This document shows, piece after piece, positions 38,640 through 51,800 of a stretch of DNA of 64,000 nt. This DNA comes from Lanius collurio. Lineage: Eukaryota; Chordata; Aves; Passeriformes; Laniidae. The stretch is taken from the NCBI GenBank assembly GCA_020086605.1, contig JACBWW010000092.1:240538-304537 (forward strand). Reading direction: 5' to 3'. The number at the start of each line of letters is the position of its first letter. Within the stretch, counting starts at the first letter, position 1. Under the pieces are notes generated by a model, which worked only from the letters and a program-made list of their open reading frames with translations, was not told where the DNA came from and searched no databases. The translations under genes were made by a program, and so were the position numbers.

Positions 38640-39130
38640 GCCACCCCAGAGCAGAAGTTGAGAAGAGAAATAGAGCTCAAACCTCTTATGATGTTCAGTC
38701 ATTTATTCCCTCTGTCCTGGAGGGGGACAGAGCACCGACCTGGGCAGAGTCAGCGAGGTGAGAGGGAGGGCTTTGTGTCCTGCTGGTTTTATCCCAGCCA
38801 GGGGGAAAGGGGATCCCAGAGATGGGACAAACCCCCACCAGCTCAGAGCCCGGGGGGCTGGAACCTAAGGCAGCCCTGACTCAGTGACAGGGCAGGGACC
38901 CGAGGGGGGCCCNNNNNNNGCCAGAGGCAAGAAAAACAGTATAAAAACCGGACTCAGAACCCTCGAAGGTGTGCACTGCCCACCCGAACTGCTGCTGTTC
39001 AGGGCTGTGGATGTGTCACCCAGGGTCAAGAACCTGGGCTTGGCCCTGCCGTTTTATAGTGGCTATTCAAAATTGTCAATTTGATCATCAAATAAATTCT
39101 GTTTGGTTTTATATTAATAATTTGGCTCAC
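38640..39130. mobile_element. LTR-like GC-rich element (orientation unclear)
   Basis: A GC-rich island in AT-rich intron carries retroviral-LTR-like signals in both directions. Plus strand: TATAAAA at 38940-38946 and AATAAA at 39091-39096. Minus strand: a GGGATAAAACC TATA-like box (plus 38787-38795) and AATAAA (plus 38702-38707) about 85 bp further on. It is split by a 7-base gap at 38913-38919. No gag, pol or env-like reading frame is visible. Ends and target-site duplication could not be fixed. It might be one LTR read in either direction, or two abutting divergent fragments. Confidence 0.42.
38913..38919. other. Assembly gap (7 N)
   Basis: Seven undetermined bases within a G/C-run context (GGGGGGCCC precedes), probably unresolved GC-rich sequence. 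Confidence 0.97.
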
Positions 39131-39208
39131 CCAATTTATTAATTCGATTTAATTGGCAGTTTCATTGATAACACCCAGCGTGCCTCAGGCAGGGCCATGC
39201 TGCCGAGG

Positions 39209-39509
39209 GCTCCCCAGTGTGCACTGAGTGCCAGCCCAGCACAGGGCATCTCCTGGGAGAGCAGAGCCCTGCATGTGGGGCTCCCCAGGTGTGCCCTGAG
39301 TGCCAGCCCAGCACAGGGCATCTCCTGGCAGACCTGAGTGTGCCCTGNCAGAGCCCTGCATGTGGGGCTCCCCAGTGTGCCCTGAGTGCCAGCCCAGCAC
39401 AGGGCATCTCCTGGCAGAGCAGAGCCCTGCATGTGGGGCTCCCCAGCTGTGCCCTGAGTGCCAGCCCAGCACTGGGCATCTCCTGGGAGAGCAGAGCCCT
39501 GCTCGTGGC
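39209..39509. repeat. ~71-bp GC-rich minisatellite, four copies
   Basis: Units starting GCTCCCCAG begin at 39209, 39280, 39367 and 39438. Copies 1 and 3 are 71 bp, copy 4 about 72 bp, and copy 2 is 87 bp because of an extra segment (GACCTGAGTGTGCCCTG) around an N at 39348. Each contains GAGTGCCAGCCCAGCAC and GGGCATCTCCTGG. Because 71 is not a multiple of 3 and the unit has no stop codons in most frames, long spurious frames appear on both strands with a repeated peptide. They are not genes. Confidence 0.93.
39348..39348. other. Undetermined base (N) in minisatellite
   Basis: Single N inside the aberrant 87-bp copy; that copy may be a collapsed or mis-joined pair of units. Confidence 0.95.
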
Positions 39510-39989
39510 CAACAGGGGCCCGAAGCACGGTGCCAGCCCTAACAGCCAGGCTGGGCAGCAGCCACCCCAGGTGGGCAGCCCACAGGCCCACATCTGTGCC
39601 AAATACCCAACCTCCACAATCCCCCCAGACCCAATGACAAGGCACCTTCTAGAAAACTGTCTTCAGCTCCCTTTACTTTCCAAACTGGAAGCAGTGCAGT
39701 GATTTCTTGGTGTGACAGCTCTCTCAGCTCCTGCTGGTTTAGGGCACAGACATAATCCAGCAAAAGGAAGTGGAGGCTGTCATGAGCTGTAGTACAGACA
39801 AGCCTTACTATGGCTAAATTGTGTCCCCGAGGCTGCATGACCCAACAACTTCCCATCTATCATCAGCAGAGCAGCAACAAACAGCAGTGAAAAAGAGCAG
39901 AACACAGAGCTGGCTGCCTGGAAGAGTAGGGAAAAACAGTGGTTGAATTAAAGGGCTGGATGGAGAGGACTACTGATTTGGTTTCAAAT

Positions 39990-40497
39990 TGATTATTGAT
40001 TATTTAATGGAATAATAGACTATAGATAAAAATATAATTTACCACTCTGGCAGTCATTAAGTTAGAGCAGTACGTGAGCCCAAGAATCACTAACAGCAGT
40101 ATTTTGATGAGTATTAAATTCTTAAGGAAAAAAGTGTAGGTGAAAATTGCAGAGATACATTATTAGATAGTAGATGCAATATAATTTACTATTAAAGCCA
40201 TAATAAAACCTCATAGTTGGAAGCAGTGATAAAGACTTTAGATAAAACTTACATTTAACTTATCTTAAGGTCTGCTTTTACTTCTCATTATCCTGCTATG
40301 ATTTTGTTAGTAATAAATTCAATTAATACCTCGAGCCTGTTTAGCCCATGATGGTATTTGGTGTGTGATCACTCTCTGTCCTTATCTCAACCAACAAACC
40401 CTTCATTACATTTTCTCTCCCCAGTCCAGTTGCAGAAGGGAGCGATAGGGAGGCTTTGGTGGGTGTCTGGCATCCAGCCAGGGTCAGCTCACTACAG
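39990..40497 (+). mobile_element. ERVL-type solo LTR
   Basis: The last ~155 bp (TTAGCCCATGATGGTATTTG, GTGTGTGATCACTCTCTGTC, CCTTATCTCAACC, ATTTTCTCTCCCCAGTCCAG, GAGGCTTTGGTGGGTGTCTG, GCATCCAGCCAGGGTCAGCT, ending CACTACA) match my memory of the conserved 3' end of avian ERVL-family LTRs. AATAAA lies at 40312-40317. The left limit is uncertain; TTCAAATTGA occurs at 39983-39992 and again at 40500-40509 and could mark the insertion borders. No internal retroviral genes flank it, so it is best read as a solo LTR. Confidence 0.68.
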
Positions 40498-43400
40498 TCT
40501 TCAAATTGAAGTTGAATGTCTCTATACTTTAAGAGTAAACACTTTCATCAGTTTCAGTTTGCTACAAGAAAAAAAAAATTGAATATATGAGGATACATGC
40601 TTGGATTTGAACAGTACCAAAATAAATAATTTTATCTGAGCAAGATAAAATACTCTGGACTCACCTGAAAACTGTTTTCACAAAATCTTTCTCCATCAAA
40701 TAATGTGAATTTAGAAGTACTTTCCTGTATTATAATTGTAACTGCACATTGGAGAAGTGTACCTGGAGACAACATAGATTTTTTTGATCTCTCAGCTGAT
40801 GGGAAGATTTCCTACAGTCTCAAAACACCTGAACCTGCCACATGGCAAGGGATGCCTGAAGGAAAAGTGCCTCAAAATACCTGAGCTATTTGCACAGCAA
40901 CAGTGAACCATTGAAGCATCTGAAGTCATCTCCATGTCAAATCCCACAGACTAAGCAGGGGTAGCTTCAAGATTTTAGAAATACAACAGCAAGACAGTGA
41001 TGAGACATTGTGAGTTTTCTCCTCATGCATTTGCCACTGACCTATTTCACTGTGTCACACGGGTTCAAAACCTCATTTTTTAAAGCAGGAATTTACAAAA
41101 TAATTTTAAAAGAAAAGGTATTTTGAGTAATGGATATAAACAATCATTTATACTAAAAATTCAAATTGATGATTTATTTTATTTGGAGAAACAAAACACA
41201 TGCCTCAGTGTTAATACAGGGGCACAGCCACTGAATTCCATGACACAAGTAACAACCTGCCTAATCACACAATATTTATCTGCAGCCTCACTTGAAACTT
41301 TTGCAAATGTATTAGTAGCATGGTTCTGTTTCAGTTTAAGGCCAAAAGAGTAAGCATGGGTGGTAAATTCTTCTTGGTAATTTTTTCTTCTTCTTGGTAA
41401 ATTAATGTGAATCTAATCTCTGTTGAACATAACACTCCTCAAGAGCCTGTGCCTGTTCAGTCTGATATAAATAGCAAAAAATTCCACTTAAGCCATATAG
41501 GCTCAGAAAATTTTGCATCTGAATTTAAAATAATGAAAAAAATTGTAAATATGAACACAGTCATGGCAAATAAATGAAATTGCAATGGAGCTGCCTTTAG
41601 CTAGAACATAATAAAACAACTGAGCAACTGCAAAATTCTCTATTTAGCTACACCTTCAGTGTAACAGCTCACCCAGTCTGATACTGTGAAGAGAAACAAG
41701 ACACTGAATATTGCCAGTGAGGATAAAAATACCTGTCATTAACCTAGTCCATAACTGTGACATATGTGCAGATGTTCCACAAATCAAGGCACTAAACAAA
41801 TTCAGGCTATTCACAACAGAACACACTTTATGAATACTTTCTAAGCCTGTTTTTATTTCGGATTCTTTGCACGGTGATATCTTCCTCCCTCCCAAGCCCT
41901 AAAAACATTAGCTTCAGAATAATACCTAAAAACCAGCCTAGACTGCAGAGGCTGGAGGGAAAAGGCATTCTCTATCAGTAAGAAAACAGGCAGTGTACTG
42001 CTTCACCTTTGCACATTTTCCAAACTCCCAGACTAACAAATCCTTTAAGATCTGAGCTCTGTATCTTCGGGGGGAAGGAGGGGAAGAATTATATGACAGC
42101 TTTTAATAAGCATTAAAAATGTAAGCTAATTTAGAACTAATTTATTTTCAAAAGTTTCCAAAACTTTTTTATTTCTAGAGCCAATGAGAAAGCAAAGCTG
42201 GAGAACTGCAGACAGCATTTTGATTTCTGACACACTACCTTGCACATCAGTGATTGCAGGGCACAAGGCTCCCCAGCACACCACAGCTACACATCCAAAC
42301 CAAATCCCTCCTGCTGTTCTAACAGACAGATTTCTGAATGCACCAAAAATATTCTGAAGCCAACACTTAAAATAAACATTCACCACAAGCAAAAGGAATT
42401 GCTATATTGATGTGGTTCCTTTCATCCTGATTTGAAATCATGCTGAGATCCAACAATAACAAGAAACACAGAAGGCAGAGTTTGTCACTGCTCTGTGCTG
42501 CAATTTTGACATCTGTTTCACAGCTCTTGGAAAGCCCATTTCCATTAATCTATGAGAAAGGACAGCAGATAAAATTCCCAGGCTGCATTAGGAGTCTTTG
42601 CTAGCTGACTGTACCTCAAGAAAGAGCTGTAACAGCCAAATTCCGTTACTGTGAATAGAGGGAAGATGCTGTAATTCCATTCCTCCTTTTGTCTTAATGG
42701 AGTTATTTCTGTTGCAATCCTGGGGACAGACCCCTTCCCAAAGACACTGCCAGCCACCTGCCTGACACACAAAAAGAGCACACTAAGAACAGAAGGTGAC
42801 ATCCTGGTCCCATTCAACAGAGGCTGGTCTGTGCTTTCCTGACCTGGCCTGCAAATTATCATTTGTAACACTTTACACATATTGCTCCTGCTGCACACGA
42901 ACATTTAAGCAAATCCCACCAAACAACCCAGGGATTCATTACAAAAATTGGTAAAGTAAATGAAATCACTGAAGGCCTCATCACAGAGACAGTTTTAAAC
43001 TGCGTAAAAGCTTAGCTTTTGTAGTGCCTTTAAAAAAGAAGAACAAAAATTTGTTTGCCATTCAATGTTATTAACATAAACATAACAAGTGTCTTCAAAG
43101 TTGGAACACTTCCCTAAGATTAGTATCCTAAATCAAAGAGGCACAGAATGCTGGTCATATACAATTTCCACAGAAAGTACACTCAGCACACACATTAAGA
43201 ACTGGGCTCCTTTTATTTAAGGGATTAATTTCAAGCACCTGGCCTTGAAAGCATGAATCTCTGTTTGTACTAAAAGATACCAACCTGGCTTCCCTCATAC
43301 ACAAGCAAAAACCATACTAAAAGCAACTACAGGCTCTGACAACAACAGAAGCTGCAGACAAGAAGGACTGAAACCAGGAGGAAGAGATGGAAGACTGCTG

Positions 43401-46400
43401 GAAAAAAACTAAATAAAACCATTCCTCCATCACATACATGTAACATGGTTTCTTGTAGTATACTAACACTTTGTACTCTATTTGCTACTGAGGAATAAAA
43501 GGAAAGATGTTACCAAGGAGACTCTACCTCCTGAATTAACCTCCAGTTACTAACCCCAGATACTGAGTTTACAGAAGTAAATGCTAGAAAAGCACCTTGA
43601 AGCTTGAAGAACAGTCTGTGATATTAAAGTATGGTAGTACTCAGTTTGCAATCCTAAATACAGAAATAGAATTGCTCAGTTATTTGAAAAATAACTGGAA
43701 CTACCTCCTCTGAATTAACCTAATTATCAAAACCTACAGTGTTATTGATACATATGGTGGGAGCTGTGTGAGTTGAAAGATATTTAAGAGTTTACTTTGA
43801 AGTCTAAAATAAAATAAGCATGGTCTCAGCCCAAGTCAAAAACCCAAGTCTACACAGGACCAAAACTCATCCCATTTAATCTGGACAAGCTGACATCCCA
43901 GTAGGACATGTGAGAAGAAACTGTTTCTCTGAACAAGATTGGCACCAGGAAAATCAAAGCATTGGCAACTTCCCAGCACAGCAAAGGGCTGGAGAGGTCT
44001 GTCTGCACCAGTTTAAGGAACAGAGAACAACCACCCCATTGCCTGCAGGATGTTCATTATCCAGCATCATAATTAACAACATTTCAGCTAAACTGCATAT
44101 GGGAAAGCAGCAGGAATTCAAAGTAAATACCAAAACTCCTGTCAAATGGAAAATTATTTTCAACCAGCTATGAATACTTGTCATTTTCTCTGTGACTCTA
44201 CTGGGCTTTGACTCCCTCTTAACAGTCCTTCATTCAGCCTCAGACAGATGATAAACAAGACTTCAAATTCGTTCAGTTTTCCCACTCAAGATGGGGCAGG
44301 AGACATTGATGTTTGCATGAATTTATAGAAATCTTTACTTTTCAGACAGGATTTAAACACAATCCTACAAAATACTTCCCATTTGAGGGAAACAGGAAAG
44401 GTTTGGGGAATCACATGCCTCTTAATTGGCAAGCTCCTTTCTATGCAGTACAATCCTCACAGTACATTTCCTTAAGTATGAAGAAAACCAAGATAATAGT
44501 CCAGTTTACCACACACTCTGTGGTTTAACCACAAAAAATAAAATGTAGTTGGCTCATGAGAGAATGTCTGTGTGCAGTGGGACCGTGCTTGAACCAAAAC
44601 TATCCCAAAGACTGCTTTAGCTATGACCAAGAAGAAACAGAAGACTCTGCTGAATGCATTCCACAGTACATTTACCATTCTGATGTTGTGTGACAGAGGC
44701 TCCCACTAGTTCCACTGTGACATATCTATAGAATCCACTGAAATATATATGTATGTTATGTTAAATGATGTTATATACAGCTCTCAAGCAACAGGCATAC
44801 CTCACAGCTTCTCAGTAAAATACATCCTTACAGATGATGTAAGGTTAAGTCCTTCCACCTCCTGTACAAATGTATTCCTCCTTTGTTTCCAACTTTACCA
44901 TACTGTTCATTTATTTCTATTCCTCATTTTTGTCATGTTACCCTGACAAAGAAGGAAATAGTCCTTGATCCATCACCAACAGTGAGTTCAACCACAGAAC
45001 TAAATGATAAGAGACAAAAAACACATAAAATGTTTTATTTTTTTTTCCTCCAACATCACACTATGGCTGAAACGGTATACACAAAACAGAGGAGGAAAAA
45101 ACTCAAAAAAACTTGTAATGAAAAGATAGCCAAGGCCAAATCAACACTTGGTTTATTTCAACCCAAAAAACCCCAAACTTGAACCCAAGGAAGAGCAAAC
45201 ACTGGGAAAGGTGACCATTTGCAGGCAAAAAAGGTCAGACATCTGAACAGATTTGCTGGAGCAAGGGAGTTCTCCAGACAAACACTTCCTTTTGGCAAAT
45301 ATCGTCCCTCTTACAAGGCCCTTCCCCCTACAAACACACGATTAATTTACAAACTTCCACATGTCTGTAACACTCACTGGCCACCAATATTACCAAAAGT
45401 TGGCCCCTAATAGAAGCCTCCAAGGTTTCCATCAGCACTGAGCATGTCCCTGTGAAAAAGGAGAACAGCATGGCTTGCTCAGGCCATGGGTCCCCATTGG
45501 ATCAGGCAGGCACAGACACAAAGGTTTGCTTTCCCATCACAAAGTGCTCAGACCAGGAGAAACATGAGCAGTAAGGTAAAATATAACAGTGCTGTCCATT
45601 TAGCTTTGAAATTAATAATATTACTTACAATTCGTAATAGCAAAAATAAAGCTAAAATGCACCAAATCTGAAAGAGGGGTTATCTGGGGACAGGGAGAGG
45701 AGAAAGCCTATTCAAAGTCACGTGGTAAAATGCTAAACTAATTTACAGAAAGAAGATAGGCATTTCTGCAAACAGAAAATAATTTGAAATTATTCTTCCC
45801 CAGTGATATAAACATGTACATAACATGAATTCAACAAAAAGGCAGGATTTGGATCACTTTCCTCCCATCCTATGGGAAACACTTCTAGCTTCAAATTGCT
45901 TATTCAACAACCTTGTCAAATTCAAAGAATAAGCTCTGCAGAGTCCTTCATGGATGGCTCCTGAAGTCCAGTTACAGAGCACTCCCATTTTCAGAAGACA
46001 GAATAACTGGGAAAAAATTACTTAAATGAAAATATTGCAACATACATGAAATTCAGAATGAGAATTTAGGGGCATTTCCAGTGCATTGGTTATGTTTCAA
46101 TGCAACAGTAAAAGAATCAGGGCAATTTTTTTACTCCAGCAACTTTTTAATCGGAGGGGGGAAAATGGAAAAAGAACTCTTGTCAATTGAATTAGTTCAG
46201 AAAATACTAAATGTTCTTAATTTTCACTAAAATTCAATGAGTAAATAATTATTTCAGTGCAATGCAATTTGATTTGAAGCATAAGGTATGTAAGAAAATC
46301 TCCATTTCCAATCACTGGGGACACAGACTATTTTCTATTTCTCTACCTATGTGTAGTACAACGTTCCTATATACAGGAACACCCTAACTGAGTAACTCAA

Positions 46401-47337
46401 GAGCACTCATAATTCATGTGCCCTTAACCACTACCTAATTTAAACAGGTTAAAATCTGGCAGGGACTTTGCAAGTGCTCAAAAAAGGGTACAGCCAAAAG
46501 CAACCCAAAAGTTAAAACAACCTGTGCCATCAGGCCTTATGTAACTTGACAAGTACAAGTCATGCACCTCTGATACCAACATATCAGTGTCAAAGAAGAA
46601 TATAAAAGTAAGTTAAACCCCTCAAATCAGAATATAAATTCAAGGAAGATAAGGTGAAACCAGTGTTAAATTCATTACTATCAGGTAAAGCAATACATTA
46701 CACTCGTGCAAAGGTTTGTGATTTAGCTTTCCTACCACTTGTTCAGTACTTTCCCATGCTTATCTGAACATATTTGCACAAAGCTGACAAAAAATTGTTA
46801 CAGAGCTCCAGAATTTCCATTTAGTGTTTGCTACACTCAGGTCTATTTTACAGCAGTCTCTGCCATAATAAGAATTTCTTCAAAAACCTTCTCTCCAATA
46901 GTCATTTCTCTGATGGCAGTTTTCAGCCCACATGGTGCAACAAACATATATGAGTGGTCAACCAAACAATTAAAAATTTTATTGATGTTGAAACTGAAAC
47001 ACTATCGGGGTCCTGTTCCTGAAATAGCTGAGAATTAAACAAGTATGTATGAAATATGCTATGAAATTAAATATGCTAACCCCACATGTCAGATTGGGGA
47101 TTACAGGAATCCCAAACTCAGGTGGCTCCTTAAGTTTAACAGTGTTGGTTGTTCTGGGTAAAAACATTGAGGGTGTTTTATAGCTTTGGGAAAGGCCTCT
47201 GAAAATACTTCTACCACATGGAAGCCAAAAATATATAAAGAAAAGCAAAATCTCCTCCTTAGAAAAGGCTGCTGCTGACTCAGAGGGCAGGTACACACTG
47301 AGGTTTTGGAATCCTTCTGTTTTCACAACTACCACAA

Positions 47338-47382
47338 CAAAAAAAAAAAAACAAACAAAAACCTAAACAAACAAACAAACAA
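47338..47382. repeat. Poly(A)/(CAAA)n tract
   Basis: A run of about 13 A followed by CAAAC-type units (ACAAACAAAAACC, then AAACAAACAAACAAACAA). Simple low-complexity sequence. Confidence 0.85.
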
Positions 47383-47579
47383 GGTTTAAGAGCCTCAAAC
47401 CCAATATAATACTTTAAGACTTTTTAACACATTGGTTATCACATCTGCTGTATATTTTAATGGCTGGTATCCCCTTTTGCCTCTGGGCAGGACACTGCAA
47501 TTCCTTGCTATCTGAAAGTTGTGTGTCTGTTTCAAACAATTTATTGACCCTCTGGTTGCCAAGAGTGTTGTTTTACAAA

Positions 47580-47611
47580 ATAAAATACAGCCTCTATAAA
47601 ATACAGCCTCT
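47580..47611. repeat. 16-bp tandem duplication
   Basis: ATAAAATACAGCCTCT occurs twice in a row without mismatch (47580-47595 and 47596-47611). Confidence 0.9.
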
Positions 47612-50600
47612 AGTAGTTATCCATTCACCTTTCTGAAGACATAACTGGGTTAGGATTTGGTCTTGCTTTAGAGGAACTTAAGAACCTACCCAATTCCCTT
47701 ATGATAAAGGCTCAGATGTGGGAAACCCTAAAGCTGGAGCTTCATAGTGTCTCCATTTCAAGTTAATCCCCAACTGATTCCCAGAGGGAAGCAGCAATAA
47801 CTCAATTTGTAGTGGCAAAAAACCCAGCCTAATTGTTCCTTTTCTGCAACAGTGACTTCACAGACAAAACATAAAGGAGCTTTCAACTGCAAAGCAAGGA
47901 AAGACTATCCAGTGTCTCTCTTACACCATGCCAGAATCCCCATGCCATTTGCCAAGATCTTAGGGTCAGCTCTGATCACTGATATTTCAAGGGACTGAAA
48001 GACCCTTAAATTAAATCTCCAAAAAGCAAGACTAACACAGAGGATGCAAATTTGCTGCATTTCTACTCTACTGCCTTTGGGGCAGGGAATTCTTGATGGA
48101 GCAGCAGACTTCAAGCCCACTGTCTCATTTATCTCATAAAACTCTGGAAAATGAATACACAAGCACTCCCCCAAGGTAAAACCAAAGCAAGCTGTACATT
48201 TTATGTCCCACAGTACCACTGCTTCATAAACAGCAGAGTCATCTCACAGATGTTATAAAATTTGAAATTTCACCCATTTTTAAAGTCCTGTATTGACATT
48301 TCAGCTTTGTAACTGTACAACAAACGTTGTTTTAAAATTATAGTTTTGTATTGGTTACCTGTTGGTTAATTGTGTCATAGAAATAAATCAACTGACACAG
48401 TATTTTCAGAATACAAACAAAATATGATTCTACCAGAATTTGTGCCTACTACAGGCACATAATGGCAGACAGAGATAAAACTCAGGGGACTCCAGCCTGC
48501 CACAGCCTCAGATGATATCAGTGTTCAACTTCAGAGCACACACGAGTGGCTTTGAAAGGAGACTCTGATGTGAGCTGGCAGATCAGAAAGGAAAATTCAA
48601 GCCCTTAAAAGGAATTGCATGGCTGAGATAAATGAGCACAAGTGTCACAGGTTTAGCTGGATTTAGCATTAGAATTTGGGATTTTCGAGAATTTAGAATG
48701 TTTTAAATCTGCAAATTTAGTGAAGGAAAACAATCTGTTAAAAAAGAACTTAATTACCTGGCAGTTATTTGTCTCCACTGAAGAAGCCCAGATTAGAGGT
48801 AGACAAAACACACCAAGAACTCCCTTCCCAAGGATCAACTGCCCACAGAGCCAGGGTTAACCCTGAAGCTTTTTTGCTCTCAGCAAAACTGACTTGAGTT
48901 TAGCTAGAAAAGGAACAACCTCTGCATCACAGCATCCAGCAACAGGCTAAAGCAACCCTAAAAAGAAAAGCTCCACTTCTTTGTGATGAAAAAAAGCAGT
49001 TTCCAGCAATTTTGTTAGTCAATACAAAACTAGTATTTTAAATATTTAAATGCTAAGGCATACAGATGTGATTTGGTGTTTCCTTAAAAATAACACATCT
49101 CAAATTCCCTGGGGGAAAAAAAGGCCATTCAATTATATGCTTGAAGCCTTTGCTTTCTTCAAAGGGGACAAGAAAATAACCCAGTCAAATCTTTCACACA
49201 CTTGAATGCTGTAACAGAGGTTTTGAAGATTGGGTTCCTCTATCTTGGTTTCACAGCACTCTCCCAGCAAGTTATTTAAACTGAATAATGAGCACAGCAG
49301 GTCCTCTCTGACTTCTGCATGCAATCCAGACTGGTATTGTTCTTGCTGACAATCTCAGCCACACTCCTTCCAGAGAGATTTTGGGAATATAATTAAATTA
49401 TTTTTAGAAGTTTTAGTTTCAGATAACTAATCACATCACATTCATGGTAAAAAAAAAAAACCCAGCAGATGCACATTTGTGGAAAAAAAAGTTAATTTGC
49501 ACGATTAGGCATCAATTCCTAAATCAAAATTACAGTAAAATATTTATTTCTTAGTTTGGATCAGTTCAAGAAACATTAAAATATTAACTAAATATTGTTT
49601 ATCTCACTTCTGAGCATGCTTACATTTCAAGATAATGTATCTATTTTCTAAATATTCATCCATGTTAACTTTCTACATCAACCATTTCATAAGCAATGGT
49701 AGTAACAGAAACAGAGAGGGGGGCAGAGACACGGTATCTGCTTAGAATCCCTACAACAATATTTTGGCTTCTTGCTGTATTTGCATGTATCCTTTAGCTC
49801 TCCATTTCCTGCAGTGTATGAATGACCAAATCTCCCAAACCATTCTCCATTAATTTAAGAACCTACACATTTATACAGAAGCGGGAATATGTAGGGATGG
49901 TCATTGTTACTAGAAAAACTCTTAATTTTTCTAAAAGGTAAGAATGAGCACAGCATCCCAGTGAAATTACCCAAAGCAGAAGGGCATTTTTCACACAGCA
50001 ACAGAGAAAAGAGAAACAGAAAATATGTAATCAAGAGGACTATAAAGGATCACTTGAAATGGAAAACATTGAAAGTAAATTGGTAAGATTTGAGTTGCAG
50101 CAAGGAGCTTCTGAAAATACATTAACTTCAAAATCAGAATATTTTAACTATTTAGAACAAGGTAGAAACAAGAACAGTCAGCAGAAAGCTGACAATTCTT
50201 TAGAATTCTATAGGGCTTTGTACACAGCAGCCAGAACGAGGCAAGGCAGGCCAGCTGAAACAGAAAACAAGCAGTGCTCATAAGGAACAGAACATTTTCT
50301 TTTAAGCATGAAAATCTATGATGAATACATCAATAACATTTCAAGGCAATATAATTCAAATTGGAATTAAGTCCTAATAGTCTAAGAGCTAACTTAATCT
50401 TATGAAAATGACAGAAGACCAGCCTCCCAAAGAAAATGCTTATATAGCTTTGTTATCAGATACAGCTGAAAGGAAAAACACAAACCAGAATTAACAATAT
50501 TAACACCTGCTTGCAATTAATTTCTTTAATTAGAGCAACATTCTTCCACTCCCTAACGACAAAGTTAAAACAGAAGAAGTGAGAGTCTTGCCAAAGCAAA

Positions 50601-51716
50601 GACTTTAATTTTGTTAAATCTAAAAGCTTTCTGCTTTTCCATCTGCCTCATTGACATTTCAGAGCCCATCACCAAACAACTTCTAGTTAAAAAAAGCAAT
50701 AACAGGACTGCCAGCAGTGGCCTCTGACTGTCCATCCACCAATTAAATGCAGCCACCTCCAGGCAGGAACAACAAGTGCTGCTGTCCCTTGTCCCCACCA
50801 CTGCTGCAGCATTAATGAGTGGCACACAGAGAATGCACCCGAGAGCAGCACTGGGCAGGGACACTCTGCTAAAATGCCCATTTTCCATGTAATACTCCAT
50901 GTCACACTGGGCAGCTGCATTGGGGGTATTTAACAGCTGATTCTCGCTTTTCCTTAGATACAAAAAATGGCAAAGGACCAAAAGGTTGTGTTTGTTGTGC
51001 AACACAAATTTATGTTTAGGAAACAAACAGAAGGGAGCATCTGAGACATCAGTGAAGTCACAGACGGTGACAAGAAACAGACAACTGCAATAAGAGAGAT
51101 CACAGAACAGGATCCCCTTCTGTCCATTCACTTTTATATCCAGACTTTTCAAGGTGGCATCAGACAATGCAGAGATTTTCTTGCAATTTCAGTAATGACT
51201 GGACACACCTTTAACGTTATGACAGAAGAGATATTAAAAATGGACAAGATTTCAAACCTCAGAAATCGGACTGGGTAAGGGGCAGTTTTGAAAATACTGA
51301 TATGATGTAATGTTTTATAGGTTTTATCCACTGTGTTCCTCATTAGGCTTCAAATCAAGAATGCACACCGATATGTACAAAAATAAAATCTTTTCTATTT
51401 AACTAAACCAAAACTGCCAAAGTAAAAGTATTTTCTTAATCAGTGTTCTGGACAGGCTTTAGATAAAATCTGTAAAATTATGGTCTAGAATGTCACCTGT
51501 TAATTATCATGAACTAAATACTCTGAACACAAATCTGTGAAAAACAATCTTTTAAAAGTTTTCTCTATTCTATTAGAAGTGAAGGGGAACTGAAACAGTA
51601 ACACCACAAATGCGTGAGCACTTGACTGTGGTTTCAAATTGCAATATTGCTTCCTCCTCCAATGTCTGTCTTGTGAAAAAGTGCAGTTCAGAATTCAGTG
51701 GGAGGAGGGGTGTTAG

Positions 51717-51800
51717 AATTTTTTTCCTCTTAATCCATTGTTTAAGGCATCATCAGACTTTTTTTTTCCTCTTAATCCATTGTTTAAGGCATCATCAGAC
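51717..51800. repeat. 42-bp tandem duplication
   Basis: A T run followed by CCTCTTAATCCATTGTTTAA and GGCATCATCAGAC occurs at 51717-51758 and again at 51759-51800. The copies differ only around the T run. Near-identity implies a recent event. Confidence 0.92.

Larger units (their letters stand above)
40498..51716. other. Intronic stretch, few landmarks
   Basis: About 11 kb of AT-rich DNA. Noted: repeated TTCTTCTTGGTAA at about 41370-41400, a poly(A)/(CAAA)n tract at 47338-47382, a 16-bp tandem duplication at 47580-47611 and an A run near 49449-49460. No exon, LINE or LTR was recognised. The 200-residue minus-strand frame at 50565-51167 matches no family I know. Confidence 0.5.

Noticed and set aside
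39139..39645. Overlapping 150-168-residue frames on both strands with a repeated CAGLALRAH-like peptide
   Set aside because: They are produced by the 71-bp minisatellite, which lacks stop codons in most frames.
50565..51167. 200-residue minus-strand frame in the CCNY direction
   Set aside because: No recognisable domain, no splice-site support, and composition typical of AT-rich chance frames.
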